DNA of 64,000 bases from CAZMVY01 sp964653435 (lineage in GTDB: Bacteria; Planctomycetota; Phycisphaerae; UBA1845; PWPN01), in assembly GCA_964653435.1 (NCBI GenBank), contig CAZZFA010000013.1, positions 8,800 to 72,799 on the forward strand, given 5' to 3'. The translations under genes were made by a program, and so were the position numbers. The notes beneath the pieces are model-generated. The model had not been told where the DNA came from, did no database searches, and worked only from the letters and a program-made list of their open reading frames with translations. Of this stretch, positions 7,268 through 15,860 are shown piece by piece (positions within the stretch are counted from its first letter, which is position 1; each line of letters opens with the position of its first letter).

Positions 7268-9658
7268 ATGGTAATGCCGCTGCGACGATCCGGTGCGTGG
7301 CCTTGGGCGATGGTGGCGGTGTTGGCTGCCGGCTCGGCAGCAGAAGGGGCGCAGGGGCTTGTCAGCGCGACCGGGGATAACGAGTGCGGTCAGCTCGGTA
7401 CCGGAGACGCACCGTGGTTTCCGCGGCAGACATTGATCGCCGGGCAGGTGACCGCGATCGCGAGGGGCGGGGCGCATGGCGTCGCGCTCACGTCGGACCG
7501 GAGGTTGTGGGCGTGGGGAAACAACATGTACGGCCAGTTGGGCGACGGGACGACGACGAATCGCGCGACGCCCGTTGCGGTCTCGGTCCTGTCGAGTGTG
7601 ATCGCGGTCGCGGGGGGCTACTATCACAATCTCGCGATCCAGTCGAATGGGATGGTGTGGGCGTGGGGTCGCAACGAATACGGCCAGTTGGGCGACGGGA
7701 CGCGGTCGAATCGCGCGACGCCCGTTGCGGTTTCGACTCCGGCGGGCGTGATCGCGGTTGCGGCCGGTGGCCAGCACAGCCTCGCGCTGAAGTCGGACGG
7801 GACGGTGTGGGCGTGGGGAAACAACTACTATGGCCAGTTGGGCGATGGGACAACGACGATAGATCGCCCGACGCCCGCGGCGGTCTCCGGCCTGACGGGC
7901 GGAATCGCGATCGCGGGCGGGTTGTATCACAGCCTCGCGCTGAAGTCGGACGGGACGGTATGGGCGTGGGGATGGAATCACGGCGGCCTGTTGGGTGATG
8001 GGACGACGACGGAGCGCTGGACGCCCGTTGCGGTCTCGGGCCTGACGGGAGTGATCGCCATTGCGGCGGGCGGCTTCCACAGCCTCGCGCTGAAGTCGGA
8101 CGGGACGGTGTGGGCGTGGGGAAGCAACTACTACGGTCAGTTGGGCGATGGGACGACGACGGAGCGCTGGACGCCCGTTGCGGTCTCGGGCCTGACGGGT
8201 GTGGTCGCAGTGGCTGCGGGCGAGTATCACAGCCTCGCCGTGAAGTCGGACGGGACGGTGTGGGCGTGGGGTTACAATAACCATGCCCAGTTGGGCGATG
8301 GGACGATCACGACTCGCATGGGGCCCGTGGCCGTTTCCGGTCTGACCGACGTGATCGCGGTAGCGGCAGGCGTTTGGCACAGCTTCGCGCTCAAGTCGGA
8401 CGGGACGGTGTGGGCGTGGGGATGGAACCGCGACGGCCGGTTGGGTGACGGGACCACAGAGACGATTCGTTCAGTGGCCGTACTTGTGCCAGGCCTCAGC
8501 GGCCTGATCGCGGTGGCCGCGGGCGCGACTGACAGCCTCGCGATCAGATCGGACCAGACAGTGTGGGCGTGGGGAGACAACGGCTACGGCCAGTTGGGCG
8601 ACGGCACCACGACTTCGCGCTCGGCGCCGGTCGCTGTCTCCGGCCTGACGGGCGTGACCGCGGTGGCGGCGAGCGGGTATCACAGGCTCGCGCTCAGATC
8701 GGACCAGACGGTGTGGGCGTGGGGAGGCAACGGCTACGGCCAGTTGGGCGACGGCACCACGACTTCGCGCTCGGCGCCAGTCGCGGTCTCGGGCCTGACG
8801 GGTGTGATCGCGGTGGCGGTGGGCGAGTATCACAGCCTCGCCGTGATGTCGGACGGCACGGTGTGGGCGTGGGGATGGAACTCCTACGGCCAGTTGGGCG
8901 ATGGGACGACAACGGATCGCGCGACGCCTGTTGCGGTTACGGGTCTGACCGACGTGATCGCGGTCGCGGCCGGCGTGGGTCACAGTCTCGCGCTCAAGTC
9001 GGATGGGACGGTGTGGGCGTGGGGGTGGAACTACTACGGCCAGTTGGGCAACGGGAGGACGAATCGTTTGACGCCGGCTGCGGTCTCCAACCTCGCAGGT
9101 GCGATCGCGGTGGCGGCGGGTTGGTATCACAGCCTGGCCGTGAAGTCGGACGGGACGGTACGGGCCTGGGGACGCAACGACTTCGGCCAGTTGGGCGACG
9201 GGACGGGGGCGAATAGCCTGGTGCCCGTTGCGGTTTCGGGCTTGACGGGCGTGACCGCAGTGGCGGCGGGCCCGTATCACAGCCTCGCGTGCAAGTCAGA
9301 CGGGACGGCATGGGCGTGGGGGCAGAACTCCTCGGGCCAGTTGGGCGACGGGACGACGACGGGTCGCTTCACGCCCGTTGCGGTCTCGGGTCTGACCGGC
9401 GTGACTGGGGTTGCGGCGGGCCAAGGCCACAGTCTCTTCCTGCGGGCGTCGTCCTTTGGAGATTTCGACATGGACGGCGACGTGGACCTGGAGGATTTCG
9501 ACGTGTTCCGGGGCTGTTGGAACGGGCCGAACCGTCCGCCGCTCGGCTCGGGCTGCGAGGACGCCGACGCCGACGGCGATGCGGACGTGGACGTGGCGGA
9601 CTTCCTGAAGTTTCAGGGTTGTTTCAACGGCCCGGACCGGCCGGCCAAGTGCCCGTAG
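7268..9658 (+). CDS. Secreted RCC1-repeat double beta-propeller protein with calcium-loop tail
   Basis: The 796-residue protein has a signal peptide (RRSGAWPWAMVAVLAAGSAAEG) and then about 14 RCC1 units of roughly 50 residues built on AVAAGxxHSLALKSDGTVWAWG...GQLGDGTTT...PVAVSGLTGV. Fourteen units suit two seven-bladed propellers. The repeats are very alike at DNA level, implying recent internal duplication. The C-terminal 70 residues hold two EF-hand-like loops (DMDGDVDLEDF and DADGDADVDVADF), each followed by a Cys-containing NGP motif, the same cassette found on the LVIVD protein and after the surface protein at 57945. The start at ATG 7268 is chosen because GAGG lies about 9 bp upstream; a GTG at 7253 is in frame. 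Role is unknown; adhesion or glycan binding at the surface is likely. Confidence 0.85.
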   Translation: MVMPLRRSGAWPWAMVAVLAAGSAAEGAQGLVSATGDNECGQLGTGDAPWFPRQTLIAGQVTAIARGGAHGVALTSDRRLWAWGNNMYGQLGDGTTTNRATPVAVSVLSSVIAVAGGYYHNLAIQSNGMVWAWGRNEYGQLGDGTRSNRATPVAVSTPAGVIAVAAGGQHSLALKSDGTVWAWGNNYYGQLGDGTTTIDRPTPAAVSGLTGGIAIAGGLYHSLALKSDGTVWAWGWNHGGLLGDGTTTERWTPVAVSGLTGVIAIAAGGFHSLALKSDGTVWAWGSNYYGQLGDGTTTERWTPVAVSGLTGVVAVAAGEYHSLAVKSDGTVWAWGYNNHAQLGDGTITTRMGPVAVSGLTDVIAVAAGVWHSFALKSDGTVWAWGWNRDGRLGDGTTETIRSVAVLVPGLSGLIAVAAGATDSLAIRSDQTVWAWGDNGYGQLGDGTTTSRSAPVAVSGLTGVTAVAASGYHRLALRSDQTVWAWGGNGYGQLGDGTTTSRSAPVAVSGLTGVIAVAVGEYHSLAVMSDGTVWAWGWNSYGQLGDGTTTDRATPVAVTGLTDVIAVAAGVGHSLALKSDGTVWAWGWNYYGQLGNGRTNRLTPAAVSNLAGAIAVAAGWYHSLAVKSDGTVRAWGRNDFGQLGDGTGANSLVPVAVSGLTGVTAVAAGPYHSLACKSDGTAWAWGQNSSGQLGDGTTTGRFTPVAVSGLTGVTGVAAGQGHSLFLRASSFGDFDMDGDVDLEDFDVFRGCWNGPNRPPLGSGCEDADADGDADVDVADFLKFQGCFNGPDRPAKCP

Positions 9659-9805
9659 CGCGGGCGGCGCCTGTGCCCCAAGCCGAGGAATGGACCTCGC
9701 CCGTCGCCGAAATCTTCGCCGGCAAGTACGACTTTCGGGATAAGGAGTCCAGGGAAGACCGTTCCCCGCATCGTTATGGTCCGACCCGTACGATGGGCCG
9801 GCCGA

Positions 9806-10372
9806 TCACGGCGGCGGGGGCGTCGTTACTGTCCACTGCCCGGTCGGGCTTCGCGCCAGGCGGATCTTGCCGCGGTGTCGGGGAGAGATGTCGATGCCCT
9901 GTCTGTCGATCCGCAGGATGATGCGATGCTTCGGCCGGATCGGGAGCATCGACAGGTCCAGCGTGAGCGCCGAGACGTTGTCGGTGTCCACATCGATTTT
10001 GTTCGCCTCCGGGAACAGGCCCGAGACGCGAGCCGCGCGGCCCTTGTCAGCAAACGATTCGATGTGAAGCCAGCCGGCCTGCGGGTCGTCGGGCGAGTCG
10101 ATCGTGAAGGCGACCCGGTACGGCGGCACGTCGTGGTAGGGGGGCTTCGGACGTTCCCGGCCGGCGGCCGATGCCTCGGCGGGCATTGACGCCGGCGGCG
10201 CGGTCTGCTTTGCGGCGGGTTGCGTCGGGGCGGCCGACGTAGCGGGCGCCGTCCGGGGCGTTGCGGCGGGCGTCTCGCCCGCGGGCCGGGGTGTCTCCCG
10301 ACAGCCGACCAGACTCAGCCAGCCGGTACACAGTACGATGACGGCGATCATGGCCGAAGGTTCTCGCGACAC
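9806..10372 (-). CDS. Putative lipoprotein of unknown function
   Basis: I do not recognise a family. The 188 residues begin with a lipoprotein signal (AMIAVIVLCTGWLSLVGC, with lipobox LVGC at residues 21-24), then an Ala/Pro/Thr-rich linker of about 50 residues and a compact C-terminal domain around PPYRVAFTIDSPDDPQAGW and RPKHRIILRIDRQGIDISP. The GTG start at 10372 is supported by AAGGAG six bases upstream; an ATG at 10351 would leave too short a signal. It follows the YbjQ-like gene by 26 bp and is probably in its operon. Confidence 0.65.
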   Translation of the reverse strand: MSREPSAMIAVIVLCTGWLSLVGCRETPRPAGETPAATPRTAPATSAAPTQPAAKQTAPPASMPAEASAAGRERPKPPYHDVPPYRVAFTIDSPDDPQAGWLHIESFADKGRAARVSGLFPEANKIDVDTDNVSALTLDLSMLPIRPKHRIILRIDRQGIDISPRHRGKIRLARSPTGQWTVTTPPPP

Positions 10373-10398
10373 GCGCGTCTCCTTATCCGAGATGACGA

Positions 10399-10884
10399 TC
10401 ACCGGTCCTGCCCGCCGGTTTTTTCCACTTCGCCGATCCGCCGGACCCGCACCGCGTCGCCCGACGCGCCGCAGCGGCCTGCGAGGCTTCGCTCGGGCCG
10501 GACGTTGATCACGGCATTCGCGCCGACGCGGGCGGCGGCGGCCTTGAGCCCGTCGATCGCCTCGGCCGGCGAGCGGAAGCCCTCGACGAACACGGCTTCG
10601 ACCTGTTGCACGATCTCGTAGCCGGCCAGCCGTTCGCCGCTGGATGTGGCGACGATCCTGCCCGCCAGTTCGCGGCGTTCGCGTGCGGCCTCCTCTGGAT
10701 CTATACCGTACTTCTGGAGTTTGGGATGCAGCACGGCGGGGCGGCGGGACCGCTGAAAGCGCCGGATTCGCCCCCACAGACTCCGACCGAGAAACAGCGC
10801 GGCCAGAGCGACAGCCCCAAGCTTCGCATAGAGCTGATACTCATCCGGTACGAACGGCATGCTCCAGAGGGTGATCATGGCCAT
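10399..10884 (-). CDS. Membrane-anchored YbjQ/UPF0145-like protein
   Basis: An N-terminal segment YAKLGAVALAALFLGRSLW (about 18-36) should anchor the 161-residue protein. After a basic linker, the C-terminal 90 residues read RIVATSSGERLAGYEIVQQV ... EAIDGLKAAAARVGANAVINVRPE, which has the layout of the YbjQ (UPF0145, proposed metal-binding, pentameric) fold. The family fit is from memory of its GYEIV and GANAV motifs, and the anchored arrangement is a variant. It is upstream of, and probably co-transcribed with, the lipoprotein gene. Three in-frame ATGs near the start make the exact N-terminus uncertain. Confidence 0.65.
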   Translation of the reverse strand: MAMITLWSMPFVPDEYQLYAKLGAVALAALFLGRSLWGRIRRFQRSRRPAVLHPKLQKYGIDPEEAARERRELAGRIVATSSGERLAGYEIVQQVEAVFVEGFRSPAEAIDGLKAAAARVGANAVINVRPERSLAGRCGASGDAVRVRRIGEVEKTGGQDR

Positions 10885-10930
10885 GAGTGACGGTTCCGGG
10901 TGGCGTCTCCCGCGTTGTGCGTCCTGCGTG

Positions 10931-12247
10931 TCATACGGTATCGGTCGCCGGTCGCGTGGCCGGGGCCTTTCGCGGAGGCTCCTGGTTCGCCGCGACGGCG
11001 GAATCGGCCGGCGAGTTCGCCGCGGGCGGCGGCGTTTCGACTGCGTTGCCGCGGTATGCGGTTCCGCGCCAGACGGTGGTCGTGCGCCCGCCGAGCTTGA
11101 ACATGGCGTTGACCAGCATGCCGATGCAGATCACGGCGCCCACGATGAACGTCGGCGCCAGCCACACGTTCACCCGGCTGAGCCGATAGAACCGGGCGAT
11201 CGTGACGATATGCATCGCCACGGCGGTCGTTGCGGCGAGCGCCACCAGCCGCCACGGGCCGGCGTCGGTCCAGCCCCGCGCGGCAATGACGGCCCAGGCC
11301 GCCACCGCGCTGCCGTACGGCAGGACGTTTGTTACAAGCAGGAACGCCGTCGAGATCAGCAGGCGCCGGAAGGAGCCGAAGCACCCGTAGAAGATCCGGC
11401 TCCAGCCGCGCCAGATCTGGCGCAGCCCCGAGTACATCCGCACGGAATAGAGGTTGTCGTTCTGAACGACGGCGAGGCGCTGCCCGCGCTCCTTCGCGAG
11501 GCGGGCCATGTGCATGTCCTCGTTCACCTGGGTTCTCACCGCCTCGTGGCCGCCGATGGCGTCGTAGGTGCTTCGTTTCATGAGCATGAACGCGCCGTTG
11601 GCATAGGCCGCCGGATGCTTCGGGTCGTTGACGCGCTTGGGGTGGAACCAGAAGACCATCACCGCGCCGCAGACGGGCTGGATGATCCGCTCCCAGAAGC
11701 TGCGCGTTTCGAGGATCGGAAGGACCGACAGGAAGTCGATGCCGTTCTCGACCGCATGCCGCATGGCGAGCGACAGGGTGCGCGTGGAGATCTGCCGGCA
11801 ATCCGCATCGGAGAAGCAGAGCCACTCGCCGACGGCGCGTTCCATGCCTTCGCGCATGGCGTTGTTCTTGCCGAACCAGCCGTCGCGGAGGTGCCCCACA
11901 TGAATGACCTTGAGCCGGTCCGGGTTGCCCGCGTTCTTCGCTTCGGCGGCCAGGCGGTCCAGGATGGCCGGCGTCCGGTCGGTGCTGCGATCGTCGATGA
12001 CGATCAGTTCGAAGCGCGGATAATCCTGCGCGAGCATCGTGCGGACGGCGCGTTCGATGTTCTCCTCTTCATCCTTGGCGGCGATGAGCACGGAGACCAT
12101 GGGCGGATTCGGCGGCGGGCCGTCGTAGGACCGCTCGTCAAGCGGGCGCTGCTCGCGCCGAGCGCGGGAAATCTCCAGGTTCCGGCTGGCCCAGACCAGC
12201 GCAATGAGAAACAGAACGACGACCCAGACACACCAGGCGGCGCCCAT
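10931..12247 (-). CDS. Membrane glycosyltransferase, family 2 (HpnB/CrtQ-like)
   Basis: This 438-residue protein has one N-terminal membrane segment (CVWVVVLFLIALVWA). A GT-A domain follows with VSVLIAAKDEEENI, VIDDRSTDRT, the metal-binding FSDADC and the acceptor-side TQVNEDMHMARLA and IWRGWSRI. Three to four C-terminal membrane helices come next, then a Pro/Ala-rich tail. The domain order resembles glycosyltransferases of hopanoid or carotenoid clusters that modify a lipid at the membrane, but the acceptor is not identifiable. The start at 12247 follows AAAGG on the minus strand; 25 additional in-frame codons upstream look non-coding. Confidence 0.8.
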   Translation of the reverse strand: MGAAWCVWVVVLFLIALVWASRNLEISRARREQRPLDERSYDGPPPNPPMVSVLIAAKDEEENIERAVRTMLAQDYPRFELIVIDDRSTDRTPAILDRLAAEAKNAGNPDRLKVIHVGHLRDGWFGKNNAMREGMERAVGEWLCFSDADCRQISTRTLSLAMRHAVENGIDFLSVLPILETRSFWERIIQPVCGAVMVFWFHPKRVNDPKHPAAYANGAFMLMKRSTYDAIGGHEAVRTQVNEDMHMARLAKERGQRLAVVQNDNLYSVRMYSGLRQIWRGWSRIFYGCFGSFRRLLISTAFLLVTNVLPYGSAVAAWAVIAARGWTDAGPWRLVALAATTAVAMHIVTIARFYRLSRVNVWLAPTFIVGAVICIGMLVNAMFKLGGRTTTVWRGTAYRGNAVETPPPAANSPADSAVAANQEPPRKAPATRPATDTV

Positions 12248-12458
12248 AGCACCAGGCCTTTCTTGCCCCAGCGATTCGTTACGGCAGCGGTGCATTATCG
12301 CGGGCAGGCCGCGCGACGGCAACCGCCGGCGAAACGCGAGGAGGAGCTTTGGCGCCCCGGCCGCATAACCGGATGCGGGCGGATGTCGTGTCCCGGGGGG
12401 GCACTCCCGCCGTTCGCACCACTGCGTGGCGGCTGGAGGGCGAGTTGCCGATCAGACG

Positions 12459-13226
12459 TTACAGTCCCAGGTCCTCGACGAGGCCCAGGCCCGCGCCGAG
12501 CAGCACGACGCCTGCCACGAAGAGAAGGGCGGCGATCGATCCCCAGATGCGCATTCCCCATGCGGCGCGTGCACGGAGGTTCTCCTCGGTGCGGAAACTG
12601 ATGATGAATGGGCGATCGACGACCTCGGGTTTGCGAATGGTGTTGTCCTCTCCCACCTGCCCCAGGACGTATACCGGCTGGCCTACGGGCAGGACGGCCT
12701 CCGCGTAGCTCAGATGGCCGCCCATGTGGCGCGGCCGGATGTGGTAGGCCGGGCTGTCCGGCAGGGGGCCGTCGAGACCGGCCATGCCGTCGAGAAGGTC
12801 CTCTTCGGCGCCGTTCGGTCGAACCGTCGCTTCGCCGGTGCCGTCGTAGACCTGGAAATCGATCCGGCCGTCGTTGGCGTACCGGGTTTCGGTGTGATGC
12901 TCGGTGACCACGCGGGTTTGCCCTTTCGCATCCCGTGTGACGCGGGTGGTCGTCCAGTGCTCGGTGACGCTGGATCGGAAAATCACGCAGGGAATCCGGG
13001 CCAGGTCGGAGATGAGCGGTTCGGCGGCCCCTGTCACACCCTTGACTTCCACCATGTCTGCGCCGAGGCCGGGGATGTCGTTCGTGGCAACGGTCGGTAC
13101 CTCGACGATCGCGTTGTAACGGCGGGCGGATCGCCGGTAGCCCAGGGCATAGGCGATGGCGCTGAGCAGCAGAGCCGCCACACCGATGGTGAAGGCGGTG
13201 GGATTGTGCGGGTTCCATGTCGCCAT
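12459..13226 (-). CDS. GIDE-domain membrane protein (MULAN-like)
   Basis: The 255-residue protein has a membrane helix near each end (FTIGVAALLLSAIAYALG and WGSIAALLFVAGVVLLGAGL). Between them is a domain with VKGVTGAAEPLISDLARIPC, a VTEHWTTTRVT segment and LPVGQPVYVLGQV. This is the pattern of the GIDE domain known from eukaryotic mitochondrial E3 ligase MULAN/MUL1 and found alone in many bacteria. No RING finger is present. The function of bacterial members is not established; an envelope stress or membrane-sensing role is an inference. It lies 211 bp upstream of the glycosyltransferase on the same strand. Confidence 0.75.
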   Translation of the reverse strand: MATWNPHNPTAFTIGVAALLLSAIAYALGYRRSARRYNAIVEVPTVATNDIPGLGADMVEVKGVTGAAEPLISDLARIPCVIFRSSVTEHWTTTRVTRDAKGQTRVVTEHHTETRYANDGRIDFQVYDGTGEATVRPNGAEEDLLDGMAGLDGPLPDSPAYHIRPRHMGGHLSYAEAVLPVGQPVYVLGQVGEDNTIRKPEVVDRPFIISFRTEENLRARAAWGMRIWGSIAALLFVAGVVLLGAGLGLVEDLGL

Positions 13227-13349
13227 TACGCCGATAGGCTATAGCTCGTCGGCGGCTTCGGCAAGGACGATTCACAAGCCGTGCGATGCGTGCTACTATC
13301 ATGTTGCGACGGAACAGGTTCGGGCTTCCGTCGGTCGGAGTACATCACG

Positions 13350-13565
13350 ATGCCTTTGAGCGATGACAAGGGACGCGATCGGTTCGACCGCAAGCGGATC
13401 AGGGAAGAGCGGCACAGGAAGCAGTTGCCCACGGAGGACGAACCGGCGCTTCCGCCGCCGGTAGAGCCGGTCCACGTGGACAAGACGCCGGGACGCAACG
13501 ACCCGTGCCCCTGCGGCTCGGGGAAGAAGTACAAGAAGTGCTGCGGCAAGGACAAAGAGAAGTAG
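13350..13565 (+). CDS. Small SEC-C motif zinc-binding protein
   Basis: The 71-residue protein ends with a textbook SEC-C motif (GRNDPCPCGSGKKYKKCCG, residues 48-66), whose Cys-X-Cys...Cys-Cys set binds zinc, as at the C-terminus of SecA where it contacts SecB and ribosomes. The rest is a charged, probably disordered arm (DRFDRKRIREERHRKQ). The start at 13350 is preceded by GGAG nine bases upstream. A stand-alone motif of this kind may be an adaptor; the partner is unknown. Confidence 0.85.
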   Translation: MPLSDDKGRDRFDRKRIREERHRKQLPTEDEPALPPPVEPVHVDKTPGRNDPCPCGSGKKYKKCCGKDKEK

Positions 13566-13586
13566 GGCGTCTCGGATCGGTCCGGC

Positions 13587-14672
13587 ATGATCCCGCAGAG
13601 TCCTCCATGCGATCGTGCGATCAACGCCACGGACGGGCCGGCGCCCGGCCGGCGGAGGCGGGCGGCACTGGCCCGGAGGTTGCGCGAGAGCCCGCTGTCT
13701 GCAGCGGGGATCTCCGTGGCGATTCACCTGCTTGTGTTCGCCGTGCTGCTGAAGGTCGTCTGGCAGGATCGGCCGCCGCCTCCGCGACAGATCATCGCCG
13801 AGGCGTGGCTCGGCCCGCCGGGCGGCGGCGCCCCGGGCGGGCCCGGCGGCCCGCGGCCTGCGCGCGGGAAACCAGACGCCCCCAGCCCCGTACCGACGCC
13901 CGCCGTCAGCGTTTCCGCGGGCGCGGCAGGCGTGAAGGATGACGACCTCAAGCGCCTGATCGGCACGTTTGACGCGGGCGCGCAAGAGATACTCCCCGCC
14001 GCCTCCTCCGGCAGGGGCGAGACCGGCGGGCTCGGGCTGGGGCTGGGCGGGACCGGCGACGGGTTGCCCGGGACCGGCGGCGGGTCGGGCTCGTTCGGGG
14101 CCGTCACAGGCGACGGTCCGGCATCGGGCTTCTTCGGGCAGCGAGGCAACGCCTACAAGGTCGTGTACGTCATTGACACCTCCGGCTCGCTCGGCTGGAT
14201 CTTCGAGCCGGTGCAGCGGGCGCTCATCGAGTCGATCGATCAGCTTCGTCCCACGCAGAGCTTTCACGTCATCTTTGCCGGAAGCAGGCCCATCGAGCTG
14301 CCGCCGCGCAAGCTCGTTCCGGCGATCGAGGCGTACAAGGAGCCCGCCCGCCGGTTCATTCGCGAACTGGTGCCCGAGCTTCAGTGCGATCCGGTTGCGG
14401 CGATGCAGCGTGCGTTCGCCGTCGGTCCGGAACTGATCTACTTCCTCACCGACGGCGACTTCGGCCTGGCGGGCAAGGAACTGCTCGCCCGGCTGCGCGA
14501 ATGGAATGCCGACCGGCGCGTTCATATCACCACGATCGGCTTCGGTGTGAAGCTCACAAGTGCGCAACTCGGAGGCCAGCCCGTCGGCGAGCCGATCCTG
14601 CGTCAGATTGCGCAGGAGCACGGCGGGAACTTCCGCTGGGTCTCGCCGGACGAGGCCGAGGGGCGGAAATGA
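13587..14672 (+). CDS. Membrane-anchored von Willebrand factor A domain protein
   Basis: In 361 residues there is one N-terminal membrane helix (AAGISVAIHLLVFAVLLKVVW, about 39-59), a Gly/Pro-rich linker to about residue 185, and a VWA domain starting KVVYVIDTSGSLGW with an intact DxSxS MIDAS sequence. LIYFLTDGDFG supplies the later acidic residue. The layout (membrane helix, low-complexity spacer, VWA) resembles TonB-like or ExbD-adjacent planctomycete proteins. The stop overlaps the next gene by ATGA, so the two are coupled. The ligand is unknown. Confidence 0.8.
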   Translation: MIPQSPPCDRAINATDGPAPGRRRRAALARRLRESPLSAAGISVAIHLLVFAVLLKVVWQDRPPPPRQIIAEAWLGPPGGGAPGGPGGPRPARGKPDAPSPVPTPAVSVSAGAAGVKDDDLKRLIGTFDAGAQEILPAASSGRGETGGLGLGLGGTGDGLPGTGGGSGSFGAVTGDGPASGFFGQRGNAYKVVYVIDTSGSLGWIFEPVQRALIESIDQLRPTQSFHVIFAGSRPIELPPRKLVPAIEAYKEPARRFIRELVPELQCDPVAAMQRAFAVGPELIYFLTDGDFGLAGKELLARLREWNADRRVHITTIGFGVKLTSAQLGGQPVGEPILRQIAQEHGGNFRWVSPDEAEGRK

Positions 14673-15787
14673 TACGGCCGGCGGCGGAGCCACGAAGGGC
14701 TGAGGCGACGAAGGAGAACGCGACGCGCCGTTTCCGCGCGGGGGTACGGATCGCGCTGGTCACGGCCCTGCTTACCGCGACGGATGCGGCGGCGGACGAG
14801 ATTCAGACCGTCACGAACGCCCGGTACGTCTCCGTGCGACTGGAGGATGTGAGGGACGGAAAGCTCATCTTTCGCGACGTACAGGGCCGTACGGCGGAGC
14901 GTGCGGTAGTGGATGTACGGACGCTGATGATCACCGGCTGGGAGGCATTCAACCGGGCGGAGGCGTCTCTGGCGGCGAGGCAATACCGGCAGGCGGCACG
15001 GGAGTTTGAGGCGATCCTTCGCGATGTGGAGCAGGCCGGGCCGGACGTGGGCCGGCCGCGCCATCGCCGGGAACTCGTACTGGCGCGGTTCGCCACCGCG
15101 TGTGACGGCGAGGGGCGCTTTGACCGTGCAGTGGAGGCATATATCGCGCTGTGCAAGGCGTGGGGCGCGGGCGCCGAGGGCCTTGAGCCGAAAAACGTAC
15201 CGCCGCGGGAATCGGCGTTTTATGCGGCGGCGACGGAGGCGCTGGCTGCGGCGATTTCCGAGGCCGCGGGAACGGCGGCCGGCGACCTGCTCCGCCGGTA
15301 CCGGGAGCGGCTGGCCGGGACACCGGCCACACAACCGGCGAGCCGGCCGGCCGTGGTCAAGCCGACCGTGAAGCCCGATCCGCACCCACGCGAGGGCCGC
15401 CGGGAGACGGATCCGCGACTGACGCAGGTCAGCCGATGGATCGACGCAGGCCAGACCGACCGGGCGGCGAGACTCATCGACGCCGTGCTGCGAGCCGGGC
15501 CCGTGGAGACGCTGGCACCGTGGTATTACCGGCAGGGCCGGTGTCTGGAGGCAGCCGCAAAGAGTGACGAGGACCGCCTGCGGGCGGCGCTGGCGTACAT
15601 GCGCGTCCCTGTGCATTACCCGGGCGATCCCCTGTGTGCCGAGTGCCTGTACCGGGCGGCGATGATTCACATCCGGCTCGGCCACGCGGACCGGGCGACG
15701 GGACTCTTGCGCGAGGCGATGCGGTATTCGCCACCGGCCGATCTCAAGGCTCGCTGCGAACAGGCGATGCAAGAGGCCTGTCGGTAG
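14669..15787 (+). CDS. Exported TPR-like protein coupled to the VWA gene
   Basis: The 372-residue product has an N-terminal signal sequence (VRIALVTALLTATDAAADE) and then helix-rich segments resembling degenerate TPRs (FNRAEASLAARQYRQAAREFEAIL; AMIHIRLGHADRATGLLREAM). The segment before them (ARYVSVRLEDVRDGKLIFRDVQGR) is strand-rich. A Pro-rich linker (PATQPASRPAVV) splits two helical halves. The ATG overlaps the VWA stop, so the two proteins are made together and may form one periplasmic or surface complex. No exact family is recognised. Confidence 0.7.
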   Translation: MIRPAAEPRRAEATKENATRRFRAGVRIALVTALLTATDAAADEIQTVTNARYVSVRLEDVRDGKLIFRDVQGRTAERAVVDVRTLMITGWEAFNRAEASLAARQYRQAAREFEAILRDVEQAGPDVGRPRHRRELVLARFATACDGEGRFDRAVEAYIALCKAWGAGAEGLEPKNVPPRESAFYAAATEALAAAISEAAGTAAGDLLRRYRERLAGTPATQPASRPAVVKPTVKPDPHPREGRRETDPRLTQVSRWIDAGQTDRAARLIDAVLRAGPVETLAPWYYRQGRCLEAAAKSDEDRLRAALAYMRVPVHYPGDPLCAECLYRAAMIHIRLGHADRATGLLREAMRYSPPADLKARCEQAMQEACR

Positions 15788-15860
15788 TGCCGTTTCCGGT
15801 GAGACAGTTTCGCATGCGGCGAGCCGCGCGAAATCGTCCTGCCGAAGACGGTGGCAGCGC

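Noticed and set aside
7500..9400. CRISPR-like or satellite repeats
   Set aside because: The periodicity of about 150 bp is the coding RCC1 repeat, with no spacers between units.
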